Assembly: GCF_013408745.1 (NCBI RefSeq)
Contig: NZ_JACCBJ010000001.1
Span: 3,720,001-3,784,000, forward strand
Direction: 5' to 3'
From: Leifsonia soli
GTDB taxonomy: Bacteria; Actinomycetota; Actinomycetes; Actinomycetales; Microbacteriaceae
DNA length: 64,000 nucleotides
Position 1 is the first letter of the stretch. Each line of letters starts with the position of its first letter. The translations under genes and the position numbers were made by a program. This document shows positions 35,298-43,658 of this stretch, one piece after another. Under the pieces are notes generated by a model. The model had not been told where the DNA came from, ran no database searches, and saw only the letters and a list, made by a program, of their open reading frames with translations.

Positions 35298-36263
35298 ATG
35301 GACGAAATCAGCCAGCTGCTACGAATTGCCCGGTTAGAAGCACGCCTGGACACGCGATGCCTTCTCGGCGGGTCCACCAGCATGGAGCCAGGCCCGCGCG
35401 CGCCTCGGGAAATCCCGTTCCATGTCTTGCTTGAAGGGGAGTGCGACCTCGAGGTCGGCGGAAAACTGCATCACATGACCGCCGGCGACGTCGTCATCAT
35501 CACCACCGGAGCCAGACACCGGATTCTCACCGCCGGAACTGGGCCCACCCGCTCGATTACCATACGAGCCGGCTCGACATTTTCCATCAAAACAAGCGAC
35601 GACAACAGCGAGCCGGTGATCGACCTCTTCTGCGGCCACTACACCGTCGGTGCAGGCGCTGGTGCGATCCTATTCCGGTCTCTGCCCGCGCCAACGCACG
35701 TCTCGCTGTTCAACGATGAGCGCGGCCGCGCAACCCTGAAAGGGCTGAGCAACTTGATGCGCGCCGAGGCCGAGCATGACGGGATGGGTTCCGCAGCCAT
35801 CATGTCAGCGTTCTGCACCGTGCTCATCGCGCTCGTCCTTCGCACCGCGACCGCAGCCGACAACACCCACGGACGCCTGTGGACCGCTGTCGCAGACCCA
35901 CGGATCAGCACCATCATCCAAGCCATCCTCGCCCGGCCCGGCGCCCGCTGGTCACTAGAACAGCTGGCCGCGCAATCCTCCATGTCGCGAGCAACCTTCA
36001 TCCGCAGATTTCAAGCAGCGACCGGGATGACGTTCGGGCAGTTCCTCACACGAGCGCGCTTGATGATCGCAGCTGACCTGCTCGACAACAGCGACCGGAA
36101 CGTTGCAGACATTGCCGCGGAGGTGGGCTACCAATCCGAGTCCGCGTTCACCCGCGCGTTCCGTGCTGGAACGGGCCAAACACCGTCGCAGTTCAGACGT
36201 TCCAAGCACGACATCGGGGCAACTACGCCAGCCGACCGAAAACTACCGGTCGCCACCGCCTGA
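35298..36263 (+). CDS. rclR: RclR-like AraC-family regulator
   Basis: Protein of 321 residues: N-terminal cupin sensor (about 1-190) and C-terminal AraC double HTH (about 205-305; SMSRATFIRRFQAATGM, VADIAAEVGYQSESAFTRAF). E. coli RclR senses HOCl through Cys21 and Cys89. Here Cys21 is at the same position in DTRCLLGG, matching DKNCVLG, and Cys112 in LFCGHY may be the second sensor. It is divergent from rclA, so oxidant activation of rclA is likely (inference from the family). Confidence 0.85.
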   Translation: MDEISQLLRIARLEARLDTRCLLGGSTSMEPGPRAPREIPFHVLLEGECDLEVGGKLHHMTAGDVVIITTGARHRILTAGTGPTRSITIRAGSTFSIKTSDDNSEPVIDLFCGHYTVGAGAGAILFRSLPAPTHVSLFNDERGRATLKGLSNLMRAEAEHDGMGSAAIMSAFCTVLIALVLRTATAADNTHGRLWTAVADPRISTIIQAILARPGARWSLEQLAAQSSMSRATFIRRFQAATGMTFGQFLTRARLMIAADLLDNSDRNVADIAAEVGYQSESAFTRAFRAGTGQTPSQFRRSKHDIGATTPADRKLPVATA

Positions 36264-36659
36264 CCGAAGCGCCCCTTCTGCTCCGACCGGGGGCCGGGAA
36301 GGCGCATCGTCGACGAGGCGGTATCGCCGCCGTCTCACGCGAGCATCACGATCCCTCCGATCGAGAGGTAAGAGCGACCACCCGACGCGACACCGATCAG
36401 ATGAACACAAACCCAGTATGCGCTAGCAGCAGTGCCGACGACCGCCTCGCAGCATGAACTCGCATCGCCGACATGACCAGCCACCCCAACCCGGGTTGCA
36501 ACTTTAGGGCCAGATGATGACACGAGATGAGCTACTTGAACCACTCAAGCCGCGGGAAACTCGTCAGAACGATGCAGGCCGGTGCGTCACACACACAGTC
36601 GGCAAGCGGAAAAGTCAGTGCAACCGCCTCACACCGCTTCAAAGAATAAGGAGAACATC
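36264..36659. other. Intergenic stretch, no gene supported
   Basis: About 400 bases after the RclR-like gene. A minus-strand frame near 36339-36430 has a hydrophobic end (YWVCVHLIGVASGG) but no start signal; it could be debris of a membrane protein. Otherwise nothing is seen. Confidence 0.45.
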
Positions 36660-37595
36660 ATGATCGGGATCGGAGCCCAGACCGTTGACGGGACTGTCGA
36701 GGTCCTCGACCTGCCCACCCCTCGCCAGCCAGAAGCCGGCGAGATCCTGCTCGAGACCATCAGTGCAGGAATCGGGCCGTGGGACGCTCTCCTGCACATC
36801 ACCAACGGCTGGGATGTCCAGCTGAAGCCGCCGGCGGCACTCGGTGTCGAAGGCGTCGGACGCGTCACCGCCGTCGGCCCGGAAGTCGACAACTTCAAGG
36901 TCGGCGACGTCGTCATCGTCCACGACACCCCGCTTCCCGGAGGTAGCGGATTCTGGGCGCAGCAGGTACTCGTGCACGCGTCCAGCGCCGCGCTGCTCCC
37001 GCCGGGACTCAGCCCCATCGACGCGGCAGCGCTCCCCGTCGCTGCACTCACCGCAAGCCAGTCGCTCAAGGAACTGGAGGTCGGCAAGGGCACCCGCCTT
37101 CTCGTCGTCGGTTCCGGACCCACCGGCCTGATGGCGATTCGCCTCGGCGTGCTCGCCGGTGCTGAAGTGGTCGCCGCGGCAGCTCCCCGGCACAACGACC
37201 TGCTCCGCAAGCTCGGAGCGGTCGACGTCATCGACTCGCATGCCGAGAACTTCGCGCAGACGACCGACCGTCGGTTCGACGCAGTCCTCATCGCCGCTGA
37301 TGGCACCTCCGTTGAGGCCATGAAGCTGATCGACGACGGCGGCCGTCTGACCTCCCTCACCTCCGACGCGCCGGAGCCCACCCGTGGAATCGCCACCAAC
37401 AACCTGTATATCGTGCCGGACGGTCACGACCTCGAGCGGATCGCGAAGCTCGCCGCCGACGGTGAACTGCCGCTCGACGTGACGACGATCACCCCGGACG
37501 ACGCCCCGGCCACGGAGGAACTCGTCGCCAACGGGCGCTCGAAGGGTGCGAAGTTCGTCATCGACTTCGCCCCGCAGGGGAACGCCGCCGCCTAA
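36660..37595 (+). CDS. NADP-dependent oxidoreductase (MDR), second
   Basis: Zinc-free medium-chain reductase of 311 residues. GVEGVGRVTAVG near 62-73, Rossmann segment VVGSGPTGLMAIRLG near 150. AAGGAGA precedes the ATG at 36660. It follows the RclR-like gene and ends in a strong hairpin. A carbonyl or quinone detoxification role fits its neighbours, but the substrate is unknown. Confidence 0.85.
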   Translation: MIGIGAQTVDGTVEVLDLPTPRQPEAGEILLETISAGIGPWDALLHITNGWDVQLKPPAALGVEGVGRVTAVGPEVDNFKVGDVVIVHDTPLPGGSGFWAQQVLVHASSAALLPPGLSPIDAAALPVAALTASQSLKELEVGKGTRLLVVGSGPTGLMAIRLGVLAGAEVVAAAAPRHNDLLRKLGAVDVIDSHAENFAQTTDRRFDAVLIAADGTSVEAMKLIDDGGRLTSLTSDAPEPTRGIATNNLYIVPDGHDLERIAKLAADGELPLDVTTITPDDAPATEELVANGRSKGAKFVIDFAPQGNAAA

Positions 37596-37618
37596 CCGGT
37601 ACGCCCAGCCCAATCGAC

Positions 37619-37659
37619 AACGGCCAGGAGAGCCCCAAAAGTGGGCGCTCCTGGCCGTT
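37619..37659. terminator. Long hairpin terminator
   Basis: AACGGCCAGGAG (37619-37630) pairs perfectly with CTCCTGGCCGTT (37648-37659), with an inner GCCC/GGGC stem and an AAAA-containing loop. T-rich bases follow (GGTGTTTG). Confidence 0.75.
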
Positions 37660-37678
37660 GGTGTTTGCGCGGTCACAA

Positions 37679-37915
37679 TCACGGTCCAACGAGTCTCCAC
37701 TCCGTGTACCGATAGGTCGGCACAGGGCACAGCGCGGTGAGCTCATAACGAGTTCGCACAGCCAGCCGCCCACCTTCTGTAATGGTCAACGCGTTCGGCA
37801 GGCGGTTATACACAAGGTTCGGAACAGACGCCCACCGGCTTCCATGCACAGTGAGCAGCAGCACCGGCCTCCAAGCGAGCGCAACCATGATCCACAGGCT
37901 AAGGAACGATTCCAC
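37679..37915 (-). CDS. Possible 78-aa hypothetical protein
   Basis: A short frame whose second half looks protein-like (NLVYNRLPNALTITEGGRL, PTYRYTEWRLVGP). It starts GTG at 37915 or ATG at 37888; no clear ribosome binding site. It may be the tail end of a decayed gene. Confidence 0.35.
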   Translation of the reverse strand: MESFLSLWIMVALAWRPVLLLTVHGSRWASVPNLVYNRLPNALTITEGGRLAVRTRYELTALCPVPTYRYTEWRLVGP

Positions 37916-38017
37916 GCCCCGATAGACAGTGCGGGCGCGGACGCCCGCTCCCGGTTGACACCAGGTTTAAGGGCCGGCGTCCGCTCAGGCTCCGAAGCGT
38001 CGGATCGAAGACAGTGC

Positions 38018-38602
38018 CTATGGCGCCTTTCGTTCCCACACGACCCAGCGTCGGCTCAGCAACGTCGAACAGCGCCGCCCCACGTCTTCCCGTATCGTCT
38101 CGAACTGAGCGCGACTAGTCATATCCGCTTCCAACAAAGCAGACGCGAACGATCCAATAGCAGAAGTAGACACCAGGTCAGGGCTTGAAGCGAGGATTGC
38201 CCCAGGCCTCAGCCGACGCAACCAGGCGCTTGGCCGGTATTGATTGCAGACCATTAACACGAGTGCGTCACAGTCGAACTGCTCAGGCGCGACGGCAGCG
38301 ATCTCCACCTCCTGCTTCGCGTCTCCTCTCCCGTGATCGCTCACCCACTCCGGGAAGCAAGCGAACCCGTGGGTCATCACAACCATCAACGTCGACGGCA
38401 ACGCCAACGCGGCGCTGAACTGCGCACCGTTTTCACACCGCACAGCCCCACCACCAACTTTCTTGAGGATCCCGTCCGTTTCCGGATCCGCATCGAACGC
38501 AATGAAGCGCGGACGTCGCTCGACAGTATCCGCTAGGGCGTCTACAGGGGGTGATAGCGGAGACAAGCTCGCTGTCGGTTCATTACCGCGACGTCCAGAC
38601 AT
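38018..38602 (-). CDS. CHAT/caspase-like protein, 194 aa
   Basis: Not assigned with certainty. Features fit the caspase-HetF (CHAT) fold: strand plus His-Gly (LMVVMTHG, His78), strand plus Cys (DALVLMVCN, Cys119), then GAILASSPDLVSTSAIGSFASALL, like the post-Cys helix region of CHAT proteases. If right, it is a minimal stand-alone protease domain. The start at 38602 has GGAAG upstream; GTG at 38614 is an alternative. It follows the AvrD gene by 33 bases on the same strand and is probably in its operon. Confidence 0.5.
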   Translation of the reverse strand: MSGRRGNEPTASLSPLSPPVDALADTVERRPRFIAFDADPETDGILKKVGGGAVRCENGAQFSAALALPSTLMVVMTHGFACFPEWVSDHGRGDAKQEVEIAAVAPEQFDCDALVLMVCNQYRPSAWLRRLRPGAILASSPDLVSTSAIGSFASALLEADMTSRAQFETIREDVGRRCSTLLSRRWVVWERKAP

Positions 38603-38635
38603 GCGCTTCCACACCCTTCTCGTGATCTAACTCGG

Positions 38636-39544
38636 TCACCCGTGCACCTGAAAAGCCAGAGACGCTTCCCCACGCCAACCCGGGAAAGCTGAAATCCGCA
38701 CGACCGCGCTCACCTGATCTACACCGGCGCGTTGAAACCTGCTGAACTTTGAAACCGTCAGTCGCGCCTGGTGATCCGCCACATCATCAGGTACGGACGA
38801 GAAAATACAGCGACGCATCCACAAATTCCCGGTCCGATCACGAGGCACACCAGCTACGCCGTACAGCACGGCCTGCGCAAGCTGAGACGTCAGGGCCAGA
38901 CATTCGATGACGCCAGGGCGGGCGTCCGCCGGCGCAATCTCGAAATCGCATGACCCTCCGGCCAGGCCCACGTCCAACGACGTCGCGAACAGCGCAAACC
39001 CACGAAAACCGTCCGCGAAGTAACGGCCGGAAGCCTTCCCCAACACCGTCTCAACATCCACCGGGCCAGAAGCAAACGGCCGCGACCGATGTGCCTCACG
39101 GGCGCGCATGACCACGTCGACGCGCAACATCCCGACTCTGCAGCCGACATGGCACAACCCGTCATCGGTGCAGTCCTCGACCGCGAGCAGCGCCTCAACA
39201 GGAATACCACCCATCCCCGACTCGGGAACGGTACCTGCACGAACCGCGACCGACAGCAGTTCGCCCTCGCCACCAATCGGAGACAAACCAGCGGCGATCA
39301 TCGCAACCGACGACACCGTGCCAGCGATAGAGATCGCGTCCACCGTCCCCAGGTGAGCGACCCGGGATGCGCCCACACGTTCCCACTGGCGCAAAGTCGC
39401 CGTTGCGCGGACCACGGTTACCGCGTGCTCTGGAAACGCGACCGACACATCCTCAAGCTGAGCGGACGCACGCCTGTACCCGACACCGAAATACCGCTCC
39501 TCCGCAGGGCCCAACACCACCTCGAACGCGTCCTTCATGAGCAT
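38636..39544 (-). CDS. avrD-like: AvrD-family protein (syringolide-synthase-like)
   Basis: Protein of 302 residues. Family features: VLGPAEERYFGVGYRRA at the N-terminus, HLGTVDAISIAG, CRVGMLRVDVVMRA, and GNLWMRRCIFSS near the end. The chain is a two-fold repeat (VLGPAEERYF...GYR; VLGKASGRYF...GFR). Pseudomonas AvrD makes syringolides, acyl-xylulose-derived signal lactones; streptomycete members are largely unstudied. It is divergent from a butyrolactone-receptor-type TetR with 78 bases between, so it may make that receptor's ligand (inference). Start ATG 39544 or 39538. Confidence 0.72.
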   Translation of the reverse strand: MLMKDAFEVVLGPAEERYFGVGYRRASAQLEDVSVAFPEHAVTVVRATATLRQWERVGASRVAHLGTVDAISIAGTVSSVAMIAAGLSPIGGEGELLSVAVRAGTVPESGMGGIPVEALLAVEDCTDDGLCHVGCRVGMLRVDVVMRAREAHRSRPFASGPVDVETVLGKASGRYFADGFRGFALFATSLDVGLAGGSCDFEIAPADARPGVIECLALTSQLAQAVLYGVAGVPRDRTGNLWMRRCIFSSVPDDVADHQARLTVSKFSRFQRAGVDQVSAVVRISAFPGWRGEASLAFQVHG

Positions 39545-39622
39545 GTTTTCACCCGCACGAATCCCACAGTTCTACGCGCTACAGTCATTGCACTGACAAC
39601 AGAGGGAACGGGCCACCTTCGA

Positions 39623-40222
39623 ATGCCAAAACAAGAACGAGCTGAGCGCACTCGGCTTGCCATTCTTGACGCTGCCGCAGCTGAATTTGACGCATACGGG
39701 TACGAAGGGGCGCGCCTCGACCGCATCATCGAACGGACCGACGCAACCAAAGGCGCCGTGTACTTCCACTTCCCCTCAAAACTCGACATCGCCAAAGCGC
39801 TCGTCGAACAGAAGTACACCAACTGGCCGGTCATCGTCGCCGAAGTCACCGGCACCGGGCTCCGAGGCATAGCCGCAGCCGAAGAAATCACACAGCGCGT
39901 CGGGCGGGTGTTCGCCACAGACGTGCGAGTCCGAGCCGCGATGAAACTAAGCCAAAGCGTGCTACCGCCGCCAGCAGACGACAACCCGTACGACAAATGG
40001 GTGGAACTCATCGCTGTGTTCCTAGTTCAGGAGATCGGAGAGGGCTCCGAAGCCGAAGCCACCGAGATAGCGACCGTCGCAGTGCACTCCTTCTTCGGGT
40101 CATACATGATCGCGCACGAACTCGGACGACTGCGCACCCTCAAAGAGGACATCGCCCGCATGTGGAAGGTTCTCGCCGCCTCCGTAAAGGAACGCCAAGC
40201 CGCTTCATCGAGCACCCAATAA
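39623..40222 (+). CDS. TetR regulator of the ArpA/ScbR gamma-butyrolactone-receptor type
   Basis: Protein of 199 residues. The HTH region KQERAERTRLAILDAAAAEF...ATKGAVYFHFPSKLDIAKALVEQ strongly resembles ArpA/ScbR receptors (KGALYFHFxSK). The ligand domain (about 70-190) is present. The ATG at 39623 is chosen from this homology, because the Shine-Dalgarno is weak. Divergent from avrD-like, so it likely represses it until a small signal binds (inference). It shares little with the island's other two TetR proteins. Confidence 0.82.
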   Translation: MPKQERAERTRLAILDAAAAEFDAYGYEGARLDRIIERTDATKGAVYFHFPSKLDIAKALVEQKYTNWPVIVAEVTGTGLRGIAAAEEITQRVGRVFATDVRVRAAMKLSQSVLPPPADDNPYDKWVELIAVFLVQEIGEGSEAEATEIATVAVHSFFGSYMIAHELGRLRTLKEDIARMWKVLAASVKERQAASSSTQ

Positions 40223-40381
40223 ACCTACCCGGTAGTCTCTTCCCGCAACCTCCCCTACTTCGAGGGGTGCCGCGCATAGACGACAGGACAGCGGCAACAC
40301 CTGCCGCATCTACAAGCCGACGGTAACGACCTCAGTGTCGGCCGCCCGCCATAGACTGCACGTCCAGAAGAAGAGGTACCC

Positions 40382-40879
40382 ATGCTCGCCAAGCCGTTAC
40401 TGTTCCTATCGTCCTACGCGGTGCTATTCGCCCTGCTGGCAATCCGCATCGACCAGCCGGCGGCGCGATGGACAATGGCCGGCCTCAGCATCGCAGGAAT
40501 CCTCTCCCTCATCCTCATCCTGCGGCTCAACAAATCACAGACACGCGCCGAGCACACCATCAGCGAGGTATCCAACGCCGGATCGGAAGCCGCCGCATAC
40601 CTCGCCGGCTACCTGCTTCCATTCCTCGTAGTAGCCAACCCAACAGCTGCGGACTGGCTCGCATACGCACTATTTCTCATCGTCGCGCTCGTCATCAACG
40701 TCCGCACCGGAATCATCCAAGTGAACCCGCTGCTGTTCCTGCTCGGCTACTCCATCTACAAGGTGAAAAGCACAACCGGAGCAACCTTCTACATCGTCGC
40801 GCGCGGGCGGCTGCTCCCCGGCGAGCAGATACGGACAACATCCCTCAGCGACGAAGTCCGAGTCCTCAGAAAGGCCTGA
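40382..40879 (+). CDS. kwaA: Kiwa anti-phage membrane protein KwaA
   Basis: Protein of 165 residues with four or five membrane helices (about 5-22, 30-48, 70-86, 92-108, and a short one at 114-124). The KwaA-like block is EAAAYLAGYLLPFL, then VRTGIIQVNPLLFLLGYSIYKV and TGATFYIVARG. In Kiwa, KwaA is the membrane sensor that works with KwaB. AAGAGG precedes the ATG. The kwaB gene follows by 91 bases, which strongly supports the identity. Confidence 0.8.
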   Translation: MLAKPLLFLSSYAVLFALLAIRIDQPAARWTMAGLSIAGILSLILILRLNKSQTRAEHTISEVSNAGSEAAAYLAGYLLPFLVVANPTAADWLAYALFLIVALVINVRTGIIQVNPLLFLLGYSIYKVKSTTGATFYIVARGRLLPGEQIRTTSLSDEVRVLRKA

Positions 40880-40970
40880 CACGCCAACCTCATAACGTAC
40901 CGCCAGGTCGGTAAACTAGGCAGGCCAAGCCGCAGCGGCGTCCAAGCCGCGCACGAACAAGGACACGCCC

Positions 40971-41867
40971 ATGCCGATCACCATCCCCGATCCGACAACA
41001 CCGATGACACTCGTCGTCACCTGGACAACCGGCGCAAACGTGCACGGACGCCGCCTCATGATCGGAGGCGACGTCGCAGAGGGCCTACGAGGATTCGCGG
41101 CGCAAGCGGCCGCTACCGCCGAGCTCGAGGGCGGTCGCACGTACGATCCGGACGAGTCGCAGGACGACACGCCTTACTTCGTTGCGGACCATGAGGAGGC
41201 GTGGGACGTCGCACTCCTTGACACAATCCGGCACGGGGACGGGCTCCCGGAGGCGAACGGCGACGATCTGAAGCGCGCCTTCACCTGCTACGCATTGGTC
41301 GTCGGAGACAGCGAAGCGCCCACCCTGTACATCCGGAAAGCTAACCCCGTGGCCCTCGCCCGGAAGCCCCTCATTGCTGGCCTGGTTGACAATACGATCA
41401 AGAAGATCACGTCACCGCTTTTCTCCTTCGATTCGAAATTCGACGTCATCGTGACCCCCGAGCAGATCTACGCGATAGATAAGAGCAACTTTGAGCGGCT
41501 GTTCAAAGAAACCGAAGCTGTCCTCGCACGCGCTGGCGAATGGGTTGACGCTCTCATCGGCGACCTCCCCATCACCGGCTCGTCACGCGACACCCTCATT
41601 GACATCGCTCGCCGCAACTCCTTCCACCGAAAGAAGATCCAGAGCATCGGCCGCCGCGCCTACATGCAGAAACTCACCCCGGCGCTCCTGCGCACCAAGA
41701 TGCAAGATCACGGACTGGACGCCGACACCCTCATGCCCAACGGAGAACTGGACTTCGCCGAAGCCAACGTGCGCGACCTACTCCGACTACTAAACGAAGA
41801 CCTCTTCCGCGGCGACTTCTCCGATGAGCAATTCGCCGCCAGTTCCAAACAGCTCGCGCGCAGCTGA
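40971..41867 (+). CDS. kwaB: Kiwa anti-phage protein KwaB (DUF4868)
   Basis: Protein of 298 residues. The DUF4868 core is visible: DLKRAFTCYALVV, TLYIRKANPVALARKPL, LFSFDSKFDVIVTPEQIYAI, then KSNFERLFK. KwaB is the DNA-binding effector of Kiwa, acting with the membrane protein KwaA. AAGGA precedes the ATG. An acidic stretch and predicted helices fill the rest. Actinobacterial Kiwa loci are less familiar than the proteobacterial ones. Confidence 0.85.
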   Translation: MPITIPDPTTPMTLVVTWTTGANVHGRRLMIGGDVAEGLRGFAAQAAATAELEGGRTYDPDESQDDTPYFVADHEEAWDVALLDTIRHGDGLPEANGDDLKRAFTCYALVVGDSEAPTLYIRKANPVALARKPLIAGLVDNTIKKITSPLFSFDSKFDVIVTPEQIYAIDKSNFERLFKETEAVLARAGEWVDALIGDLPITGSSRDTLIDIARRNSFHRKKIQSIGRRAYMQKLTPALLRTKMQDHGLDADTLMPNGELDFAEANVRDLLRLLNEDLFRGDFSDEQFAASSKQLARS

Positions 41868-42058
41868 AACGCCCTGGACTTGGTGTTCGGCTGGCGGGAC
41901 AGCTGCGGATCAACGTGTCCAAGTAGCCGGCAAGTAGTCGCTGTTATCACTGGCGTGGCGGCATGGCGAGCGTCGACGGGCCGGCCCGTACCGGCTGCCC
42001 GGTTTGTGCCCCGCAAGGGGACTCGCGACGTCGGCCGCCGATTCGCGAACCTATCGTG

Positions 42059-42430
42059 ATGGAAACCGCTCCGATCACCGCCTGGACCCTGCAGAACGAA
42101 ATCCCGATCCCCGACGACGTCAACCAACTTCTCGTCGAAGGTGAACAGGCCGTTGCCGCGTTCAAGACGTTCCGCGACTCGGCCATCTTCACGACAAAGC
42201 GTCTGATCGTGCGTGACGCACAAGGAGTCACCGGGAAGAAAGTGGAAATCTATTCTCTGCCCTACAGTGCGATCAACATGTGGTCGTCGGAGAACGCCGG
42301 CAAGCTCGACCTCAACGCAGAGGTCGAGCTCTGGACCCGTGCAGGGCACATCAAGATCAAACTCGGTCGAGGCGCCGACGTCCGCCGCCTCGACAGCCTC
42401 ATCGCGTGGGCTGTCCTGCACTCGCACTAA
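42059..42430 (+). CDS. Bacterial PH-domain protein (bPH, PF08000 type)
   Basis: Protein of 123 residues. The bPH fold shows LLVEGEQAVAAFKTFRDSAIFTTKRLIV, then KKVEIYSLPYSAINMWSSENAG and VELWTRAGHIKIKLG. Role in bacteria is mostly unknown; some members are membrane-stress linked. ATG 42059 or GTG 42056; the ribosome binding site is weak. Placed between Kiwa and a membrane protein gene on the same strand. Confidence 0.75.
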   Translation: METAPITAWTLQNEIPIPDDVNQLLVEGEQAVAAFKTFRDSAIFTTKRLIVRDAQGVTGKKVEIYSLPYSAINMWSSENAGKLDLNAEVELWTRAGHIKIKLGRGADVRRLDSLIAWAVLHSH

Positions 42431-42432
42431 CC

Positions 42433-43086
42433 ATGAGCTGTCACCACAATGACCTCGCATGCCAAGTCGCCCGCCTCGCCGACTCGCTAACGGGCTTCGA
42501 CTGGGACGGGTTCGTCGCGACAGTCCTCGCAACCGTCGTAGGTGCGGCCGCGGCCGCGCTCGTCAGCATCGTCCTCTACAGACACGAACTGCGAACCCGA
42601 CGACGAGGTGACATCGACGCAGCCGCCGTCGCACTGATCCGAGGGATTCAGACCTACACCCGCGAATACCGGATGTTCCAGCAAAGCCTTCGGGCAAGAG
42701 CGGAGCAATCGATCATGGCAGTCCAACAAGGGTGGGTGGAGCGAGTCACACTCACACCCGAACCGGATCGCGCCGAGCTCGACACCGCGGTAGAAGCCCT
42801 CGTCGTCATTACCCGCAAGAGCGAACGCATCGTCGCAGAGCGCGCACGCCAAGTGCTCTACGAACTCACCTTCATCAGAAACCCAGACAAGTCAGTAGAG
42901 GAGTACAACAACGTCCGGCGTGTACTCGTCTCCTGGCGCGCAGGCAAACTCAAAGACGGTCAGACCGTCGAAGCGCTTAACGTGGTCGACCGCCGCCGAC
43001 AGGTAATCAACGGTGACGTCGACGGTCCGCTGCCGGACAGTCCAGAACCGTACGTCCGAAAGCCGTTCGTTCTCGAGGACGCCTGA
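42433..43086 (+). CDS. Single-span membrane protein, 217 aa
   Basis: Starts 2 bases after the PH-protein stop, so the two are coupled. One membrane helix near residues 28-48 (ATVLATVVGAAAAALVSIVLY), then a charged cytoplasmic helical domain (HELRTRRRGDIDAAAVALI; EALVVITRKSERIVAERARQVLYEL). Unrecognised. A membrane-anchored partner of the PH protein is a fair guess. Confidence 0.65.
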   Translation: MSCHHNDLACQVARLADSLTGFDWDGFVATVLATVVGAAAAALVSIVLYRHELRTRRRGDIDAAAVALIRGIQTYTREYRMFQQSLRARAEQSIMAVQQGWVERVTLTPEPDRAELDTAVEALVVITRKSERIVAERARQVLYELTFIRNPDKSVEEYNNVRRVLVSWRAGKLKDGQTVEALNVVDRRRQVINGDVDGPLPDSPEPYVRKPFVLEDA

Positions 43087-43117
43087 CTTAGCTAGCGCGG
43101 CCCAGGCTGAACGGGCC

Positions 43118-43390
43118 TCAGTAGAGCTCTGACGACACCGCCAACCGACGGAGCTGGCCCAGGGTGAGCGGAGCCAGGTTGAGCGTCCGCTCGTTGAACC
43201 AGGTCGTCAACGCTTCGTTCAGCTCTGGGTCCACGACCGAAAGCGCATGCTCGACGTCCTCGTACGTCAGCGGGAAGTTCCAACCTGGCGCAACGACGTC
43301 GAGGTAGCGGCGGCGGTCCGGAAGCAGCTCGTTGACATCAGCTAGCAAGCGCCGCGTCAGCAGCCAGCAACATTCGCGCGGATGCTCCAT
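43118..43390 (-). CDS. Hypothetical protein, 90 aa
   Basis: Unrecognised, with protein-like composition (LADVNELLPDRRRYLDVV; NEALTTWFNERTLNLAPL). The ATG at 43390 has only a weak ribosome binding site. It lies opposite to and convergent with the gene ending at 43086. No motif suggests a role. Confidence 0.5.
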   Translation of the reverse strand: MEHPRECCWLLTRRLLADVNELLPDRRRYLDVVAPGWNFPLTYEDVEHALSVVDPELNEALTTWFNERTLNLAPLTLGQLRRLAVSSELY

Positions 43391-43547
43391 GCTCTCTACC
43401 CGGGCGAGGCTCGCCGGCGAGCCCAGACGCGGTCAGGGGAGCGAACCGAGCCAAGGATGAGCAGCATGGCCCCTGATCGTTCGCGGTTCGCCGCATTTAT
43501 TGGTCGAACAGTGTTTCACCGACGACTAGAAGCAAGGAGGAAGGCTT

Positions 43548-43658
43548 ATGGATGCACTGCTAATTGTCCCAGCCATCATGTTGGCCGTGAGTATCTGGCA
43601 GTTCCTCAAGCACGATAATGCTCGGCTCGAGGCAAACCAGGACAATCATTCGAACTGA
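43548..43658 (+). CDS. 36-aa small membrane protein
   Basis: A perfect AGGAGG 8-9 bases before ATG 43548 opens a 36-codon gene: one hydrophobic helix (LLIVPAIMLAVSIWQFL) then a short charged tail (NARLEANQDNH). The stop at 43658 overlaps the end of the opposite-strand gene by 13 bases. The size and shape suit a small membrane toxin or regulator, but nothing else supports that. Confidence 0.55.
   Translation: MDALLIVPAIMLAVSIWQFLKHDNARLEANQDNHSN

Noticed and set aside
36335..36544. 69-aa minus-strand membrane-like protein
   Set aside because: Hydrophobic end but no start signal and no recognisable family; noted as possible debris only.
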